A stretch of 64,000 bases of DNA from Octadecabacter antarcticus 307 (GCF_000155675.2 NC_020911.1:2284501-2348500); one strand, 5' to 3'; positions 47,116 to 56,958 are shown, counted from the first letter of the stretch. Translations and numbers: made by a program. Notes: generated by a model not told the origin, from the letters alone.

Positions 47116-47709
47116 ATGTCGGTAGCACTTTGGTATTATGTTGAAAACGGTGCCAGCATTGGACCCGTTCAAGCCATAGACATTGACCGTTTGATCGGCC
47201 TTGCAACCATCACGCGCGACACGCTTGTATGGCAGGAGGGGATGCAGGATTGGATGGCAGCGGAGCAACATTTCTCATTTGCAAGTGCGCCACCAACGCC
47301 AGTTAATCAACGGGGCGTTGTGCAAGGCGCGCCGTCAGGGGGGACGCGCCGTCCGCCCGGACTGAATGCAGCCGCACCTCAGTGCAGCTTTGGCGAGGCC
47401 ATTCGCGTTTGCTTTTTGAAATATGTCGGTTTTTCGGGCTGGGCAAGCAGATCAGAATTCTGGTATTTTGTTCTGTTTACGTTTATCGGTTCGTCTGTGG
47501 CGGGGGGCATTGATGGGGCTTTATTTCCGTATAATGAACTGACGCCGATCAGTTCTCTTTTCTCATTGACGGTTTTACTGCCGTTGATTGCCGTCAGCAT
47601 CCGCCGCATGCACGATATCAATCGCGTCGGGTGGTGGATATTGTTGCCGTTGGTAAACGTCGCGTTTTATTGCCTAAAAGGCCAATCAGAACCTAATAGA
47701 TATGGATGA
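47116..47709 (+). CDS. GYF_2 and DUF805 domain membrane protein
   Basis: A 197-residue protein. Residues 1-55 form a GYF_2 domain (WYYVENGASIGPVQAIDI, TLVWQEGMQDWMAAEQH). A proline-rich linker follows, then DUF805 from about 95: CFLKYVGFSGWASRSEFWYFVLFTFIG, with helices near 115-135, 145-165 and 175-190 and the motif VSIRRMHDINRVGWW. The function of such proteins is not known. The GYF part may bind proline-rich peptides at the membrane's inner face. Confidence 0.85.
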   Translation: MSVALWYYVENGASIGPVQAIDIDRLIGLATITRDTLVWQEGMQDWMAAEQHFSFASAPPTPVNQRGVVQGAPSGGTRRPPGLNAAAPQCSFGEAIRVCFLKYVGFSGWASRSEFWYFVLFTFIGSSVAGGIDGALFPYNELTPISSLFSLTVLLPLIAVSIRRMHDINRVGWWILLPLVNVAFYCLKGQSEPNRYG

Positions 47710-47712
47710 ATC

Positions 47713-49188
47713 ATGACCCACATTCTTGCCATTGACCAAGGCACGACGTCCACCCGCGCCATATTGTTTGATGATGAAATGGCGGTGGCGCATGTTGCCC
47801 AACAGGAATTTCGCCAGATTTACCCACAGTCGGGTTGGGTCGAACATGATGTCGAAGATATTTGGGATAGTGTTGTGGCCGTCTGTCGCGATGTTGTGGC
47901 CAAATCCAGCGACATCGCGGCCATCGGCATCACCAACCAACGCGAAACAACGATTGTTTGGGACCGTGAGACCTGCAAGCCGATCCACAACGCGATTGTC
48001 TGGCAGGATCGCCGCACATCTGACTTTTGTGAGGAACTGAAAGCTGAGGGGTTTGAGGTCGAGATCACCCATCGTACTGGTCTTTTGGCGGACCCGTATT
48101 TTTCTGGCACCAAGGTGCGGTATATCTTGCAAACTGTTGAGGGTGCACAGGACTTGGCGGATGCGGGTAAGCTGGTTTTTGGCACCGTCGACAGTTTTTT
48201 GATCTGGCGGCTGACGGGTGGTAAGCGCCATGTGACCGACGCCACAAATGCAGCGCGCACCATGCTTTATAACATCCGCGAAGGCTGTTGGGACGCGACG
48301 ATTTGCAAACGCCTGGGCATCCCGATGTCGATGCTGCCCGAGGTTCTGGACTGTGCTGCTGATTTTGGCAGCACGGATATGTTTGGGCTGACTTTGCCGA
48401 TTTTGGGTGTCGCGGGTGACCAACAGGCAGCGACCATTGGTCAGGCGTGTTTCGAACCCGGCATGTTGAAGTCGACCTATGGCACGGGGTGTTTTGCCTT
48501 GTTGAACACGGGCGGCGATCTGGTGGAAAGCCAGAACCGTTTGCTTGGCACGATTGCCTATCAGTTGGACGGTAAAACGACCTATGCGCTTGAGGGATCG
48601 ATCTTTATCGCGGGCGCAGTGGTGCAATGGTTGCGCGACGGGCTGGGGATTATCGCCAAGGCACAGGACACACATCCGCTGGCAGAAAAGGCTGATCCGT
48701 CGGTTGAGTTGTATTTGGTGCCAGCCTTCACCGGGCTTGGAGCACCGTATTGGGACGCCGAGGCGCGTGGCGCAATTTACGGTCTGACGCGTAATGCGGG
48801 ACCCGCGGAATTTGCCCGCGCAGCGCTAGAAAGCGTCGGATTTCAGACCCGCGATTTGCTTGAGGCCATGCACGCTGATTGGCCCGCATCAAACGATGGC
48901 GGTGCTGAAGGGATATTGCGGGTGGACGGTGGCATGTCCGCGTCCGACTGGGCGATGCAGTTCCTCGCGGACATCATCGGCGCACCTGTGGACAGACCAA
49001 AGGTGCTGGAGACCACGGCGCTTGGGGCGGCGTGGTTGGCTGGCATGCGGGCGGGGATATACCCTGCTCAGGACGAATTTGCGGCGACTTGGGCGCTTGA
49101 ACGTCAGTTCACGCCCGCAATGTCAGAGGTAGACAAAGACCGCCGTTATGCAGGCTGGAAAGACGCCATTCGTAGAACAAAATCCTAA
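47713..49188 (+). CDS. glpK: Glycerol kinase
   Basis: ATP:glycerol 3-phosphotransferase of 491 residues, FGGY family. It reads [72 protein letters not shown] and [18 protein letters not shown]. No glp regulon partners are adjacent. It begins four bases after the DUF805 gene and lacks a strong ribosome site of its own, so translation may be coupled. Confidence 0.95.
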   Translation: MTHILAIDQGTTSTRAILFDDEMAVAHVAQQEFRQIYPQSGWVEHDVEDIWDSVVAVCRDVVAKSSDIAAIGITNQRETTIVWDRETCKPIHNAIVWQDRRTSDFCEELKAEGFEVEITHRTGLLADPYFSGTKVRYILQTVEGAQDLADAGKLVFGTVDSFLIWRLTGGKRHVTDATNAARTMLYNIREGCWDATICKRLGIPMSMLPEVLDCAADFGSTDMFGLTLPILGVAGDQQAATIGQACFEPGMLKSTYGTGCFALLNTGGDLVESQNRLLGTIAYQLDGKTTYALEGSIFIAGAVVQWLRDGLGIIAKAQDTHPLAEKADPSVELYLVPAFTGLGAPYWDAEARGAIYGLTRNAGPAEFARAALESVGFQTRDLLEAMHADWPASNDGGAEGILRVDGGMSASDWAMQFLADIIGAPVDRPKVLETTALGAAWLAGMRAGIYPAQDEFAATWALERQFTPAMSEVDKDRRYAGWKDAIRRTKS

Positions 49189-49191
49189 GAT

Positions 49192-49401
49192 TTACGCGTC
49201 CAATGTGCAGATTTCGACGCCTTGGGGCAGGGTGGTCAATACGTTGCCGCGTTCGGTTTGGCGCAAATCGTAGCCGTACCCTTTGAGACGAAATTTCCAT
49301 TCGCGATCCGAGATGCAGTTTTTGCGTTCGTCCATAACAAATGTGCGGACTTGTGACACGATCGTTGCTGTTGAGGCCGTGGTGTTGCCTGTGAAGTGCA
49401 T
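49192..49401 (-). CDS. Small conserved hypothetical protein
   Basis: A 69-residue soluble protein reading TASTATIVSQVRTFVMDERKNC, DREWKFRLKGYGYDLRQTERG and TLPQGVEICTLDA. GGAGAG lies six bases before the ATG and the codon use matches its neighbours. Similar small proteins occur in related Rhodobacteraceae as I recall, but I know no function. It is convergent with glpK, with three bases between the stops. Confidence 0.65.
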   Translation of the reverse strand: MHFTGNTTASTATIVSQVRTFVMDERKNCISDREWKFRLKGYGYDLRQTERGNVLTTLPQGVEICTLDA

Positions 49402-49560
49402 TGTTCTCTCTCCGTTATCAATACGTCTTTCTGAGGATGATTGTGCACAGGATTAATGGCCGGAAATCAGCAGCAATGCGGCGAAAAAAGGGTCATTTTG
49501 GACGAGAATGTGGCCTATCGGGGTCGGTCGTTCGGTTTAATCGCACCGACCCTCGTGCTA

Positions 49561-51078
49561 CTATGGCGCGCCCATTTCGCCGCTGAGGAACGCTTCGGGG
49601 TTTTCCACCTCTTTCAGCTTTTTGCCGTCAATCCACCAGAACCGATTGCCGACGTTGCGCAAAAAGCTGCGATCGTGGCTGACCAGCAAACAGGATGCAT
49701 CATGGGCGATCAGTTCCCGCTCAAGCGCTTCTTGTCCTTCGATATCAAGATGGTTTGTCGGTTCATCCAGCAGGTAGAAATTCGGATTTTTCAGCCGCAG
49801 GACCAACATCGCAAGACGCGCCTTTTGGCCACCAGATAATGCGGCGATTTTTGTGTCCTGCATCTGTATCGACACGCCCGCACCAGCCAAAACACCGCGC
49901 GCGCGTTGATCGCCAATATTAAATTGCCCCGCGATGGCCGTCATCGGGGTGTCACTGTCAGACAGCTGGCTCAGGTGCTGGTCGGAATAGGCGGGAACGA
50001 CTGACGGTGCACATTTTAGCGTAGGACTGGCCCCTGACAGGGCTTGCTGGATCATCTTGATCAGTTGCGTTTTCCCGGTGCCATTGGCACCCAGCAACAC
50101 AATGCGATCCCCCTGAGACACCCATTTCTGTCCGGTCTTGTACAGCAGCCGTCCGTCAGGCGTTTGGACAGGGACGTCATCCAATGTGATCAATGCTTTG
50201 GCGTGGGTACCGCTGTTCCCCAATTTGATATCGCCCGCACTGCGGTCTTGATGGGCAGGCTTGGCTGCAGCCTCCATTTGTGCGGCGCGTTCATTAAGTT
50301 GCTTGGTCTTGGTGATCAACAGATCAGACCCGGAATTGATGCCGATATTTTTTAGCTTTGCAGCTTGCTTGCGCAACTGCTGCGCCTTGTTGAGATCATT
50401 TGCAAAGCGCCGCTCGTCCGCACCGTCGGCCTCGTCCAGTGCGTTTCTGGCTGCGGTGAAGGGGCGTTGAAACACCCGCGATCGTTCAACGCGCAAGAAC
50501 AGGGTGCGATTGGTTGTTGCGTCCAGAAATGCGCGGTCATGGGATGTGATGACAACTGGCACATCGCGCGGCAAAGCAGCCAGCCAGTCTTGCAGCAATC
50601 CGATGCGATACAAGTCCAGATGGTTGGTCGGTTCATCCAGCAGCAAGATGTCCGGTTCCGTAACCCAAGCCGTCGCAAGCATCGCGGTGCGTTGCCAGCC
50701 ACCGCTGAGTTCGCGCAGTGGTTTATGGTGCACGTCATATGGCACGCTGAGGCCGTCAAGCACCACATCCACACGCCAGCTTTCATATTCAGCCTGTTCC
50801 GCGGGGAGGGCTGCCAGCACCCAGTCATAGAGTGTTTGGCCCTGTGCGACGTCGGGCACGTTCTGCGCCACATGGCCCACACGCAATCCGCGCGCGCGGG
50901 TTATCTCACCGGTGGTGGGGTCAAATTGACCTGCCAGACAGTCCAGCAGGGTGGTTTTGCCACGCCCGTTCGCAGCGACCAGCCCGATGCGGTCGCCTTT
51001 TGAAATTGTCAGGGTCAGATCGCTAAAAAGAGGATCGCCAAGGGTCACACCCAAAGCGTTGATATTGATAATTGTCAT
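49561..51078 (-). CDS. ABC-F family ATPase
   Basis: A 505-residue twin-cassette ATPase without membrane segments. The first cassette has NGRGKTTLLDCLAG, LSGGWQRTAMLA and ILLLDEPTNHLDL. The second has NGTGKTQLIKMIQ, LSGGQKARLAMLVLR and FYLLDEPTNHLDI. The linker between them (about 210-290) is rich in Lys, Ala and Gln, as in ribosome-binding ABC-F factors. It is shorter than Uup and lacks its C-terminal coiled coil. A translation factor or ribosome-protection role is likely. The leader upstream has several strong hairpins, so attenuation is possible. Confidence 0.88.
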   Translation of the reverse strand: MTIININALGVTLGDPLFSDLTLTISKGDRIGLVAANGRGKTTLLDCLAGQFDPTTGEITRARGLRVGHVAQNVPDVAQGQTLYDWVLAALPAEQAEYESWRVDVVLDGLSVPYDVHHKPLRELSGGWQRTAMLATAWVTEPDILLLDEPTNHLDLYRIGLLQDWLAALPRDVPVVITSHDRAFLDATTNRTLFLRVERSRVFQRPFTAARNALDEADGADERRFANDLNKAQQLRKQAAKLKNIGINSGSDLLITKTKQLNERAAQMEAAAKPAHQDRSAGDIKLGNSGTHAKALITLDDVPVQTPDGRLLYKTGQKWVSQGDRIVLLGANGTGKTQLIKMIQQALSGASPTLKCAPSVVPAYSDQHLSQLSDSDTPMTAIAGQFNIGDQRARGVLAGAGVSIQMQDTKIAALSGGQKARLAMLVLRLKNPNFYLLDEPTNHLDIEGQEALERELIAHDASCLLVSHDRSFLRNVGNRFWWIDGKKLKEVENPEAFLSGEMGAP

Positions 51079-51104
51079 TGGAATTCCGGATCAAATAGAA
51101 GGAG

Positions 51105-51178
51105 GCCGCGACGCGGCTTCGGGCAGACCGATTGAGATGTTATGTCTCGGGTCAGCCCTGCAAACGAATTTACAGGGC
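51105..51178 (-). promoter_or_regulatory. Hairpin-rich leader of the ABC-F gene
   Basis: On the minus strand, GCCCTGTAAA pairs with TTTGCAGGGC across TTCG (51155-51178). GAGACAT/ATCTC is a weaker stem. GCCGCGTCGCGGC (51105-51117) is then followed by CTCCTTCTATTT and the start codon 27 bases later. The last stem with a pyrimidine tract could act as an attenuator. The remaining 380 bases to the next gene hold nothing I recognise. Confidence 0.45.
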
Positions 51179-51557
51179 GAAACGGGGACCATGCTGAAGT
51201 CGGCGGATGATACGCATGTTCAGCTTGTGCCCTCCCGTTGTGGATTGTGTCCGGTTTGAGTGATGTTAGAAAACAAAACCGATCTGCACAAGTGACTTGC
51301 GTGGTCGAAGGATCGCATGTGTCCGATGCACGGTGACGCTGGCCTGAAGAGGCCAAACTCCAATCCAAAATACAGACTTGAGCGTTTGGCGTCCATTTTG
51401 TAAGCTCTAGGCCCAATGGCGGCCTTTTAAACTTGTCCGCTTGATAATCGGGCTATGTCCCAAGCTACGAATAAAGATCGCGATGTACGCGGTCAAAGTG
51501 ACCGAACCCAATTGTGCTGGTCGCTTTTGATAATGCACATGACCCTATGAGGTTTTC

Positions 51558-53198
51558 ATGATTTCCCCCAAAACCATTCATCTTGCTGCGAAAAGTTATG
51601 CTGTGGAGGTTGCGGCTGGCACATTGTCGCGGCGTGAGTTTCTGACCCGAGCGACATCGCTTGGCGTGACCACCGCAGGCGCATACGGGCTTCTTGGTTT
51701 GACACAACCGGCCAATGCCGCAGGCCACGCGCAATCTGGCGGTACTTTGCGCATCGAATCTTCAGTCAAAGGCCTGAAAGATCCGCGCACCTATGATTGG
51801 CCGCAAATGTCCAATTTTACCCGTGGATATCTCGAATATCTGGTCGAATATCAAATTGATGGCAGTTTCTCACCGATGTTGCTGGACAGCTGGGAGGTCA
51901 ATGAAGACGCCACTGAATACACACTTTCTGTGCGCCAAGGCGTAACATGGAACAACGGTGATGCGTTCACGGCGGACGACGTTGCGTTCAACATTACCCG
52001 TTGGTGCGATACCTCGGTCGAAGGTAATTCGATGGCGTCACGTATGGCGTCTTTGGTGGACGGCGATACCGGTATCGCGCGGATCGGTGCGATCACGGCG
52101 GTGGATGCGACAACCGTGCGTCTGACGTTGGGTCAACCCGATATCACCTTGATCGCAGGGTTTTCCGACTATCCTGCCGCGATTGTGCATCAAAGCTTTA
52201 ATGGTGATCCTTTGAACAACCCGATCGGTACTGGGCCGTATCTTCCGGCTGAATTTGAAGTTGGTATCAGGGCCGCCCTTGTGAAGAACGAAAACCACCA
52301 ATGGTGGGGCGAGGGAGCCTTTCTGGACCGGATCGAATACTTGGATTTCGGCACCGAACAGGGCAGTATTGTTGCCGCTGTGCTGTCGGACGAAGTTGAT
52401 ATGGTCTATCAATCCATTGGTGAATTCATCGAAATTATGGACGGCGTAGGTTGGTCTAAATCCGAAGCCATCACAGCCAACACGGTTGTGATCCGCGCGA
52501 ACCAAACCGCTGAAATAGACGGTGTCATGCCCTACGCAGATGTGCGCGTGCGCCGTGCGTTGGCGATGGCTGTCGATAACAACGTGTTGCTGGAATTGGG
52601 TTTTTCGGGCAACGGTACTGTGGCCGAGAACCATCAGGTCGCCCCGATCCATCCCGAATACGCAGAACTTCCCGCCCCCGTCTTTGATCCCGCTGGTGCA
52701 GCTGCACTGATGGAAGATGCAGGCATGGCATCGTTTGAACATGACCTGATATCAATCGATGACACATGGCGTCGCAATACCAGTGATGCGGCGGCCGCAA
52801 TGTGGCGTGATGCGGGTCTCAACGTAAAACGGACTGTGATCCCCGGTGCAACATTCTGGAACGACTGGACGAAATACCCCTTGTCGACAACGGACTGGGC
52901 ACAGCGGCCTTTGGGCGTGCAGGTGCTTGCCTTGGCGTTTCGTTCGGGTGAGCCTTGGAATGAAACGGGCTTTGCCAACGCCGAATTCGATGGCCTGCTG
53001 GCGGACGCACTTGCGATTGCAGACGCCGATCAGCGACGTGAGGTCATGGCGAAGCTGCAAACGATCATGCAGGATGAAGGCGTTATCATTCAACCTTACT
53101 GGCGCTCAATCTACAGGCACCACAAAGACACGGTGGTCGGCGCAGACATGCACCCGACGTTTGAGATTAACGTGACCAAGTTGGGATACGCCGCCTGA
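51558..53198 (+). CDS. Family 5 ABC transporter substrate-binding protein, Tat-exported
   Basis: Periplasmic oligopeptide/nickel-type binding protein of 546 residues. The N-terminus [25 protein letters not shown] is a twin-arginine signal. SBP_bac_5 landmarks include YEYLVEY-like [66 protein letters not shown], and [23 protein letters not shown]. The permease and ATPase genes that should follow are absent, and IS debris begins within 200 bases. The operon was therefore probably cut, leaving the binding protein orphaned. Confidence 0.9.
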   Translation: MISPKTIHLAAKSYAVEVAAGTLSRREFLTRATSLGVTTAGAYGLLGLTQPANAAGHAQSGGTLRIESSVKGLKDPRTYDWPQMSNFTRGYLEYLVEYQIDGSFSPMLLDSWEVNEDATEYTLSVRQGVTWNNGDAFTADDVAFNITRWCDTSVEGNSMASRMASLVDGDTGIARIGAITAVDATTVRLTLGQPDITLIAGFSDYPAAIVHQSFNGDPLNNPIGTGPYLPAEFEVGIRAALVKNENHQWWGEGAFLDRIEYLDFGTEQGSIVAAVLSDEVDMVYQSIGEFIEIMDGVGWSKSEAITANTVVIRANQTAEIDGVMPYADVRVRRALAMAVDNNVLLELGFSGNGTVAENHQVAPIHPEYAELPAPVFDPAGAAALMEDAGMASFEHDLISIDDTWRRNTSDAAAAMWRDAGLNVKRTVIPGATFWNDWTKYPLSTTDWAQRPLGVQVLALAFRSGEPWNETGFANAEFDGLLADALAIADADQRREVMAKLQTIMQDEGVIIQPYWRSIYRHHKDTVVGADMHPTFEINVTKLGYAA

Positions 53199-53254
53199 TT
53201 AACGGTTGGACGATCGTTTCATCTGGACGTCCATGTGAAATCCAAACGAAAAAC

Positions 53255-53280
53255 TGCCCGACCATCCATATGGTCGGGCA
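53255..53280 (-). terminator. Strong hairpin after the binding-protein gene
   Basis: TGCCCGACCAT pairs with ATGGTCGGGCA over a short loop. A T-run (GTTTTTCG) follows only on the minus strand. It can still protect or end the plus-strand message 57 bases past the stop codon. Confidence 0.6.
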
Positions 53281-53373
53281 ATTCAAGTTCGTCGAAAGTC
53301 TTGTGTTGATGGCTCCTGCATAGCAAGACATTTTTGATCAGATTTGTGCATTTGTCAGAAGCAGTCATGTGTT

Positions 53374-53416
53374 CCCGCTGCCCGGCAGTTGGTTGCAAGG
53401 CAATCAATGAGAGGGG
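53374..53416 (-). repeat. Double-hairpin mini-element, copy D
   Basis: Read on the minus strand: CCCCTCTCA, stem TTGATTGC, loop CTT, stem GCAACCAA, then CTGCCGGGCAG and CGGG. One wobble-type mismatch occurs in the eight-pair stem. It faces copy B, 25 bases away, with a small GCGGTTTTGACCGC hairpin between them. Confidence 0.75.
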
Positions 53417-53441
53417 CCTGTTTGCGCGGTTTTGACCGCTG

Positions 53442-53486
53442 CCCCCCTCTCGGCAGATTGCTACGCAATCGCCTGCTGGGCAACGG
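53442..53486 (+). repeat. Double-hairpin mini-element, copy B
   Basis: CCCCCCTCTC, then GGCAGATTGC, loop TAC, GCAATCGCC, followed by TGCTGGGCA and ACGG. It lies 38 bases beyond the stop of the IS110 transposase gene. Confidence 0.75.
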
Positions 53487-53693
53487 ATGGGTTCCGCAGA
53501 CCAAGTCCCTTACAGCTTAGCGGGCTATATCGCCCGGGACTTTCGACGGGGTGTCCTGGTTTTGGCGGCAGACTTATGCACCATCATCTCGTGGGTCTTG
53601 CTAACTCTTTGTTCTTCCTCTCTTAAGTAATGTGCGTTGTATAAGGTTCGTTGCGCGTTAAAACGGCCCAGACGATCCTTGCCGTTTTATTGG

Positions 53694-53707
53694 CCCCTCT
53701 CGGGCAG
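53694..53707 (+). repeat. Minimal 14-base mini-element relic, copy G
   Basis: CCCCTCTCGGGCAG sits in the IS110 transposase frame between codons of VATVAIA and the expected NKTARI. Only the two conserved flanks of the mini-element are left, joined without the variable stem. It shifts the reading frame. It may be a deletion or excision product. Confidence 0.55.
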
Positions 53708-53858
53708 CGATAGCGACGGTTGCGACGCGCGCGGGTTTTCGTTCCAGCAGTGATGTCAGCCACTTGCTTGCTCGCTCCGGGTGCGACTTGGTCTGTCGGA
53801 CGAGTGATGTCATGCTAACGACCAGCAATGATCGTAAGTATTGATCACCCATTCACTG

Positions 53859-53959
53859 CCCCCTCTCACACATGCTGTGCATGTGTTGCCCGGCAACGGG
53901 ACAGGGTATTGCGTCACGCCATGGGCGTGCTTGCAGCACGACGCAATGTCCCGAGAGGG
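53859..53959. repeat. Composite mini-element, copy C (101 bases)
   Basis: The plus strand reads CCCCCTCTCA, stem CACATGC, loop TGT, GCATGTG, then the palindrome TTGCCCGGCAA. A branched structure follows: GGGACA and ATTGCGT close on ACGCAAT and TGTCCC, enclosing CACGCC-ATG-GGCGTG and GTGC-TTGCA-GCAC. It ends GAGAGGG. The whole has mirrored CTCTC ends and reads as two elements sharing one central palindrome. It interrupts the IS110 gene between RIT and MGDQYL. Confidence 0.75.
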
Positions 53960-54106
53960 TTGTAATGCGCCCGAGTTTCTCTTTACCGCCGCTGGATTTG
54001 TTCGCGGGCGTCAACCCCAACCATGCTGCAAACTCGCGGCCATTGCTGAATTGATGGCCATCACCAATGCTGGCGATGATCGCCGAGGCTGTCACAACAC
54101 CAACGT

Positions 54107-54147
54107 CCCACTGCCCAGCAGGGCATGTTTACATGCCCGAGAGCGGG
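54107..54147 (-). repeat. Double-hairpin mini-element, copy F
   Basis: Minus strand: CCCGCTCTC, stem GGGCATGT, loop AA, ACATGCCC, then TGCTGGGCAG and TGGG. It interrupts the IS110 gene between IPALGHV and TASAII. Confidence 0.75.
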
Positions 54148-54480
54148 AATAGTGCGCAACAAACGGACCCGCACATCTTCCTTGGCGACCAGCTTGAGCC
54201 GATCTTCATACCACCGAATCCGTACATGCAATGCCATGAGATGTTCGCATAGATTATGGATCACTTCCTTGGCAATTTCGGGCAAGTCTAGCACTTCGCC
54301 TACTAAAACATCCTCTGCAAATCCGATGATCCTCGCGAGGCCCCTCGCGATGTAAACGCCGAACTCAGCGACCAGGCCACGCAAGCTATTGATCAGCTGC
54401 GTGCGTTGGCGGACAAGCAGAGCCCGTGTGCGATGGAGTGACAGCAGATCTTGTTGCTAAACGGTTTTTGCAACAAACCG

Positions 54481-54502
54481 CCCTCTCGGTGAATGCAAGC
54501 TT
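54481..54502 (+). repeat. Mini-element copy H, left half
   Basis: CCCTCTC, GGTGAA and loop TGCAAGC, ending CTT at the IS3 boundary. The right half is at 56997-57012. Joined through one CTT they give the stem GGTGAA/TTCACC and the palindrome TGCCGGCA. Confidence 0.75.
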
Positions 54503-54565
54503 TGGTCTTGTCACGGTTTAGTTCCGGTCTCTTTCGAACAATGTTTGCTATGAAGGAGATAGAAA

Positions 54566-54841
54566 ATGGCAAAGAGATACACAGATGAGTTTCGGCGTGA
54601 TGCGGTGCGGATGGCGACGACCAGTGGTTTAACGCGGCCGCAACTTTCATCTGACTTAGGGGTTGGCGTTTCGACGCTGAACAAATGGGTTCAACAGCAC
54701 CAAAATGATGATCTGATGTCAGGGCCGCATGAGGATGTCGAGAAAGAGAACACGCGGCTTCGCAAGGAAGTACGGCTGCTTCGCGAGGAGAGGGAGATAT
54801 TAAAAAAGGCCACCATCTTCTTTGCAGGCCAAAATCGATGA
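54566..54841 (+). CDS. IS3 transposase OrfA
   Basis: A 91-residue helix-turn-helix protein: RYTDEFRRDAVRMATTSG, LGVGVSTLNKWVQQHQ, then a leucine-zipper-like ENTRLRKEVRLLREEREILKKATIFFAGQ. It overlaps OrfB by four bases (ATGA). It appears intact, and could bind the element's ends although OrfB is broken. Confidence 0.9.
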   Translation: MAKRYTDEFRRDAVRMATTSGLTRPQLSSDLGVGVSTLNKWVQQHQNDDLMSGPHEDVEKENTRLRKEVRLLREEREILKKATIFFAGQNR

Positions 54842-55510
54842 GATTTGCTTTCATCGACGCTTGGAAGGAAGAATGGCCAGTTGAGCTTCTGTGCAAAGTT
54901 ATGCAGGTCACATCGCGTGGTTTCCGCGCATGGCGGGTTCGCCCGATGAGCCAACGCCAACGAGACGATATGGTGATCTTGGCACATATCCGTGAGCAGC
55001 ACCGTTTGAGCCTAGAGAGTTACGGGCGGCCACGCATGACTGAAGAGTTGCAGGAAGAGGGCCTGAACGTCGGGCACCGCCGCGTGGGGCGTTTGATGCG
55101 TGAGAATGACATCAAGGTTATGAGAACCCAGAAATACAAGGCGACGACGGACAGCAACCACACGTTCAACATCGCACCCAATCTGTTGGATCAGGATTTT
55201 TCTACCACTGGCCCCAATCAAAAATGGGCAGGTGACATCAGCTCCATATGGACCAGTGAAGGCTGGTTGTATCTGGCCGTCATCCTTGATCTGTACTCCC
55301 GCCGCGTCATCGGTTGGGCGGTCAGCAATCGCATGAAACGGGACTTGGCGATCCGGGCCTTGGACATGGCAGTAGCCTTGCGACAACCGCCGAAAGACTG
55401 CATTCATCATACGGATCGTGGGTCGCAATATTGTTCAAACGAGTACCAAAAGCGCCTGAAACAACACAGCTTTAAGGTGTCGATGAGCGGCAAGGGCAAT
55501 TGTTATGATT
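54838..55510 (+). pseudogene. IS3 transposase OrfB, first part
   Basis: Catalytic rve-fold subunit, reading RAWRVRPMSQRQRDD, YGRPRMTEELQEEG, KWAGDISSIWTSEGWLYLAVILDLYSRRVIGWAVS (first two catalytic acidic positions) and HHTDRGSQYCSNEYQKRL. It breaks at GKGNCYD where IS110-B enters. The last catalytic glutamate lies in the second part at 56774. Confidence 0.88.
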
Positions 55511-56773
55511 GTGAGTATGGTATTGCGGCTTGATGGCCTGACCCATGTTACGATTGACTGCGTGTCATTGTATTGACGTGTCGACCGTCAAGTCGCCCCG
55601 GCGACGGGTGAGATGTGACCTCATAGGAGCATGACGGGGACGCCCCATCACAGTCCTGTCCTCTCAGAATGTTGCCTGGGCATTCTCAACCTAAGGGGAC
55701 AACATGAAGATCAGACATCCAATTATCATCGGCATCGATACGCATAAGGCAACACATGTTGCTGTCGCGATTGATACGCAAGGCACCCGCCTAGCAGCAC
55801 TTTCCATCCCTGCGAACTCAAAGGGATATCTGGAACTGGAACGCTGGTCTTGTGGCCTGGGTCATGTCCAAGCTTTTGGAATCGAAGGGACGGGCTCTTA
55901 CGGTGCCGGTCTATCGCGCTGCTTGCTTGCACAAGGGCACCATGTTGTTGAGGTTACGAGACCCAATCGCCAGCTGCGCTATACTCAAGGCAAGACCGAC
56001 AGCCTCGACGCAGAAGGTGCCGCTCGGTCAGTTTTATCTGGACAGGCAAATTCCCGCCCTAAAACCCAAACGGGATCGTCGGAGATGATCAGGCATCTGA
56101 AGATAGCCCGTGACACGGCTGTTAAGTCACGTTCACAGGCGATGGTGACCCTGAAAACACTGATCATCAATGCACCAGCTGATCTGCGTGAAGTACTGGA
56201 TCAGATCAAAGGTAAGATCGGATTGATCCGGCATATCGCGGCCTTCAGACCCGGTGATATACTTAATACATTAGCTTCTGCCAAAGCAGCCATGCGAGCT
56301 TTGGCACGACGGTGGCTATTGCTACATGAAGAGATTCTGGGTCACGATAAAGAACTGGAGCGACTTGTCATCAAACGCGCTCCGGACCTGATGCAATCCC
56401 ACGGAATTGCGACAATGACAGTCGCAGAGATGCTAATCCTCGTTGGCGATGATCCCACGCGCATCCGATCTGAGGCTGCATTTGCCAAACTCTGTGGCGT
56501 TTGTCCCATCCCTGCATCAAGTGGGAAAACGCACCGTTTCCGTCTCAACAGAGGAGGAAACAGACAAGCCAACGCTGCGCTCTACCGTGTCGCCATCGTC
56601 AGGATGCGCAGCCACGAACCGACGCTTGCTTATGTCAAAAAACGTACGAAAGATGGCAAAAGCAAAAGCGAAATCATTCGATGCCTGAAGCGTTACATCG
56701 TCCGGGAGATTTACAGCCAACTCTGCGTGCCACAAACCATCAAAATTGCTGCTTGACGAATATAGGAGCTTCA
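55511..56773 (+). mobile_element. IS110-family element B, inside IS3 OrfB
   Basis: The OrfB reading resumes after this 1.26-kb segment, so its approximate limits come from rejoining GNCYD with NSMVETFF. It has one intact transposase gene and no visible inverted ends, as expected for IS110. No mini-element is present in it, in contrast to IS110-A. Confidence 0.8.
55704..56756 (+). CDS. IS110 transposase B
   Basis: An intact 350-residue DEDD-type transposase. The N-terminal domain has IIIGIDTHKATHVAVAIDTQG and GTGSYGAGLSRCL, with VTRPNRQLRYTQGKTDSLDAEGAARSVL (DEDD acidic residues). The C-terminal domain has MTVAEMLILVGDDPTRIRSEAAFAKLCGVCPIPASSGKTHRFRLNRGGNRQANAAL with its conserved serine. The ATG follows AGGGGAC. 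It is the only complete transposase in the nest and the youngest arrival. Confidence 0.93.
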   Translation: MKIRHPIIIGIDTHKATHVAVAIDTQGTRLAALSIPANSKGYLELERWSCGLGHVQAFGIEGTGSYGAGLSRCLLAQGHHVVEVTRPNRQLRYTQGKTDSLDAEGAARSVLSGQANSRPKTQTGSSEMIRHLKIARDTAVKSRSQAMVTLKTLIINAPADLREVLDQIKGKIGLIRHIAAFRPGDILNTLASAKAAMRALARRWLLLHEEILGHDKELERLVIKRAPDLMQSHGIATMTVAEMLILVGDDPTRIRSEAAFAKLCGVCPIPASSGKTHRFRLNRGGNRQANAALYRVAIVRMRSHEPTLAYVKKRTKDGKSKSEIIRCLKRYIVREIYSQLCVPQTIKIAA

Positions 56774-56958
56774 ACTCCATGGTTGAGACATTCTTCAAAT
56801 CCATCAAGGCTGAGCTGATCTGGCGTAACCGATGGGACACACGTCGTCAGGCAGAAGGCGCGATATTCCAATATATCAACGGGTTCTATAACCCAAGGCG
56901 GCGGCATTCGTCGCTGGGCGGCAAAAGCCCCTTGGCATTCGAACGAAAGGCCGCATAA
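56774..56958 (+). pseudogene. IS3 transposase OrfB, second part
   Basis: It reads NSMVETFFKSIKAELIWRNRWDTRRQAEGAIFQYINGFYNPRRRHSSLGGKSPLAFE, the end of the IS3 integrase core with its last catalytic glutamate. It joins the first part without loss once IS110-B is removed. Confidence 0.9.

Larger units (their letters stand above)
53525..54502 (-). pseudogene. IS110 transposase A, C-terminal part
   Basis: The pieces read QQDLLSLHRTRALLVRQRTQLINSLRGLVAEFGVYIARGL, then LLRTIPALGHV. After an insertion come TASAIIASIGDGHQFSNGREFAAWLGLTP and NKSSGGKEKLGRIT. A second insertion precedes MGDQYLRSLLVVSMTSLVRQTK and LLERKPARVATVAIA; after a third the frame continues NAHYLREEEQRVSKTHEMMVHK to SRAI. This is the serine-motif transposase_20 domain. 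A GAG to TAG change also interrupts it near 54465. Confidence 0.85.

Noticed and set aside
53374..53486. Reading the mini-elements as transcription terminators
   Set aside because: They lack a T-run, lie inside coding sequence in both orientations and share conserved flanks outside the stems.
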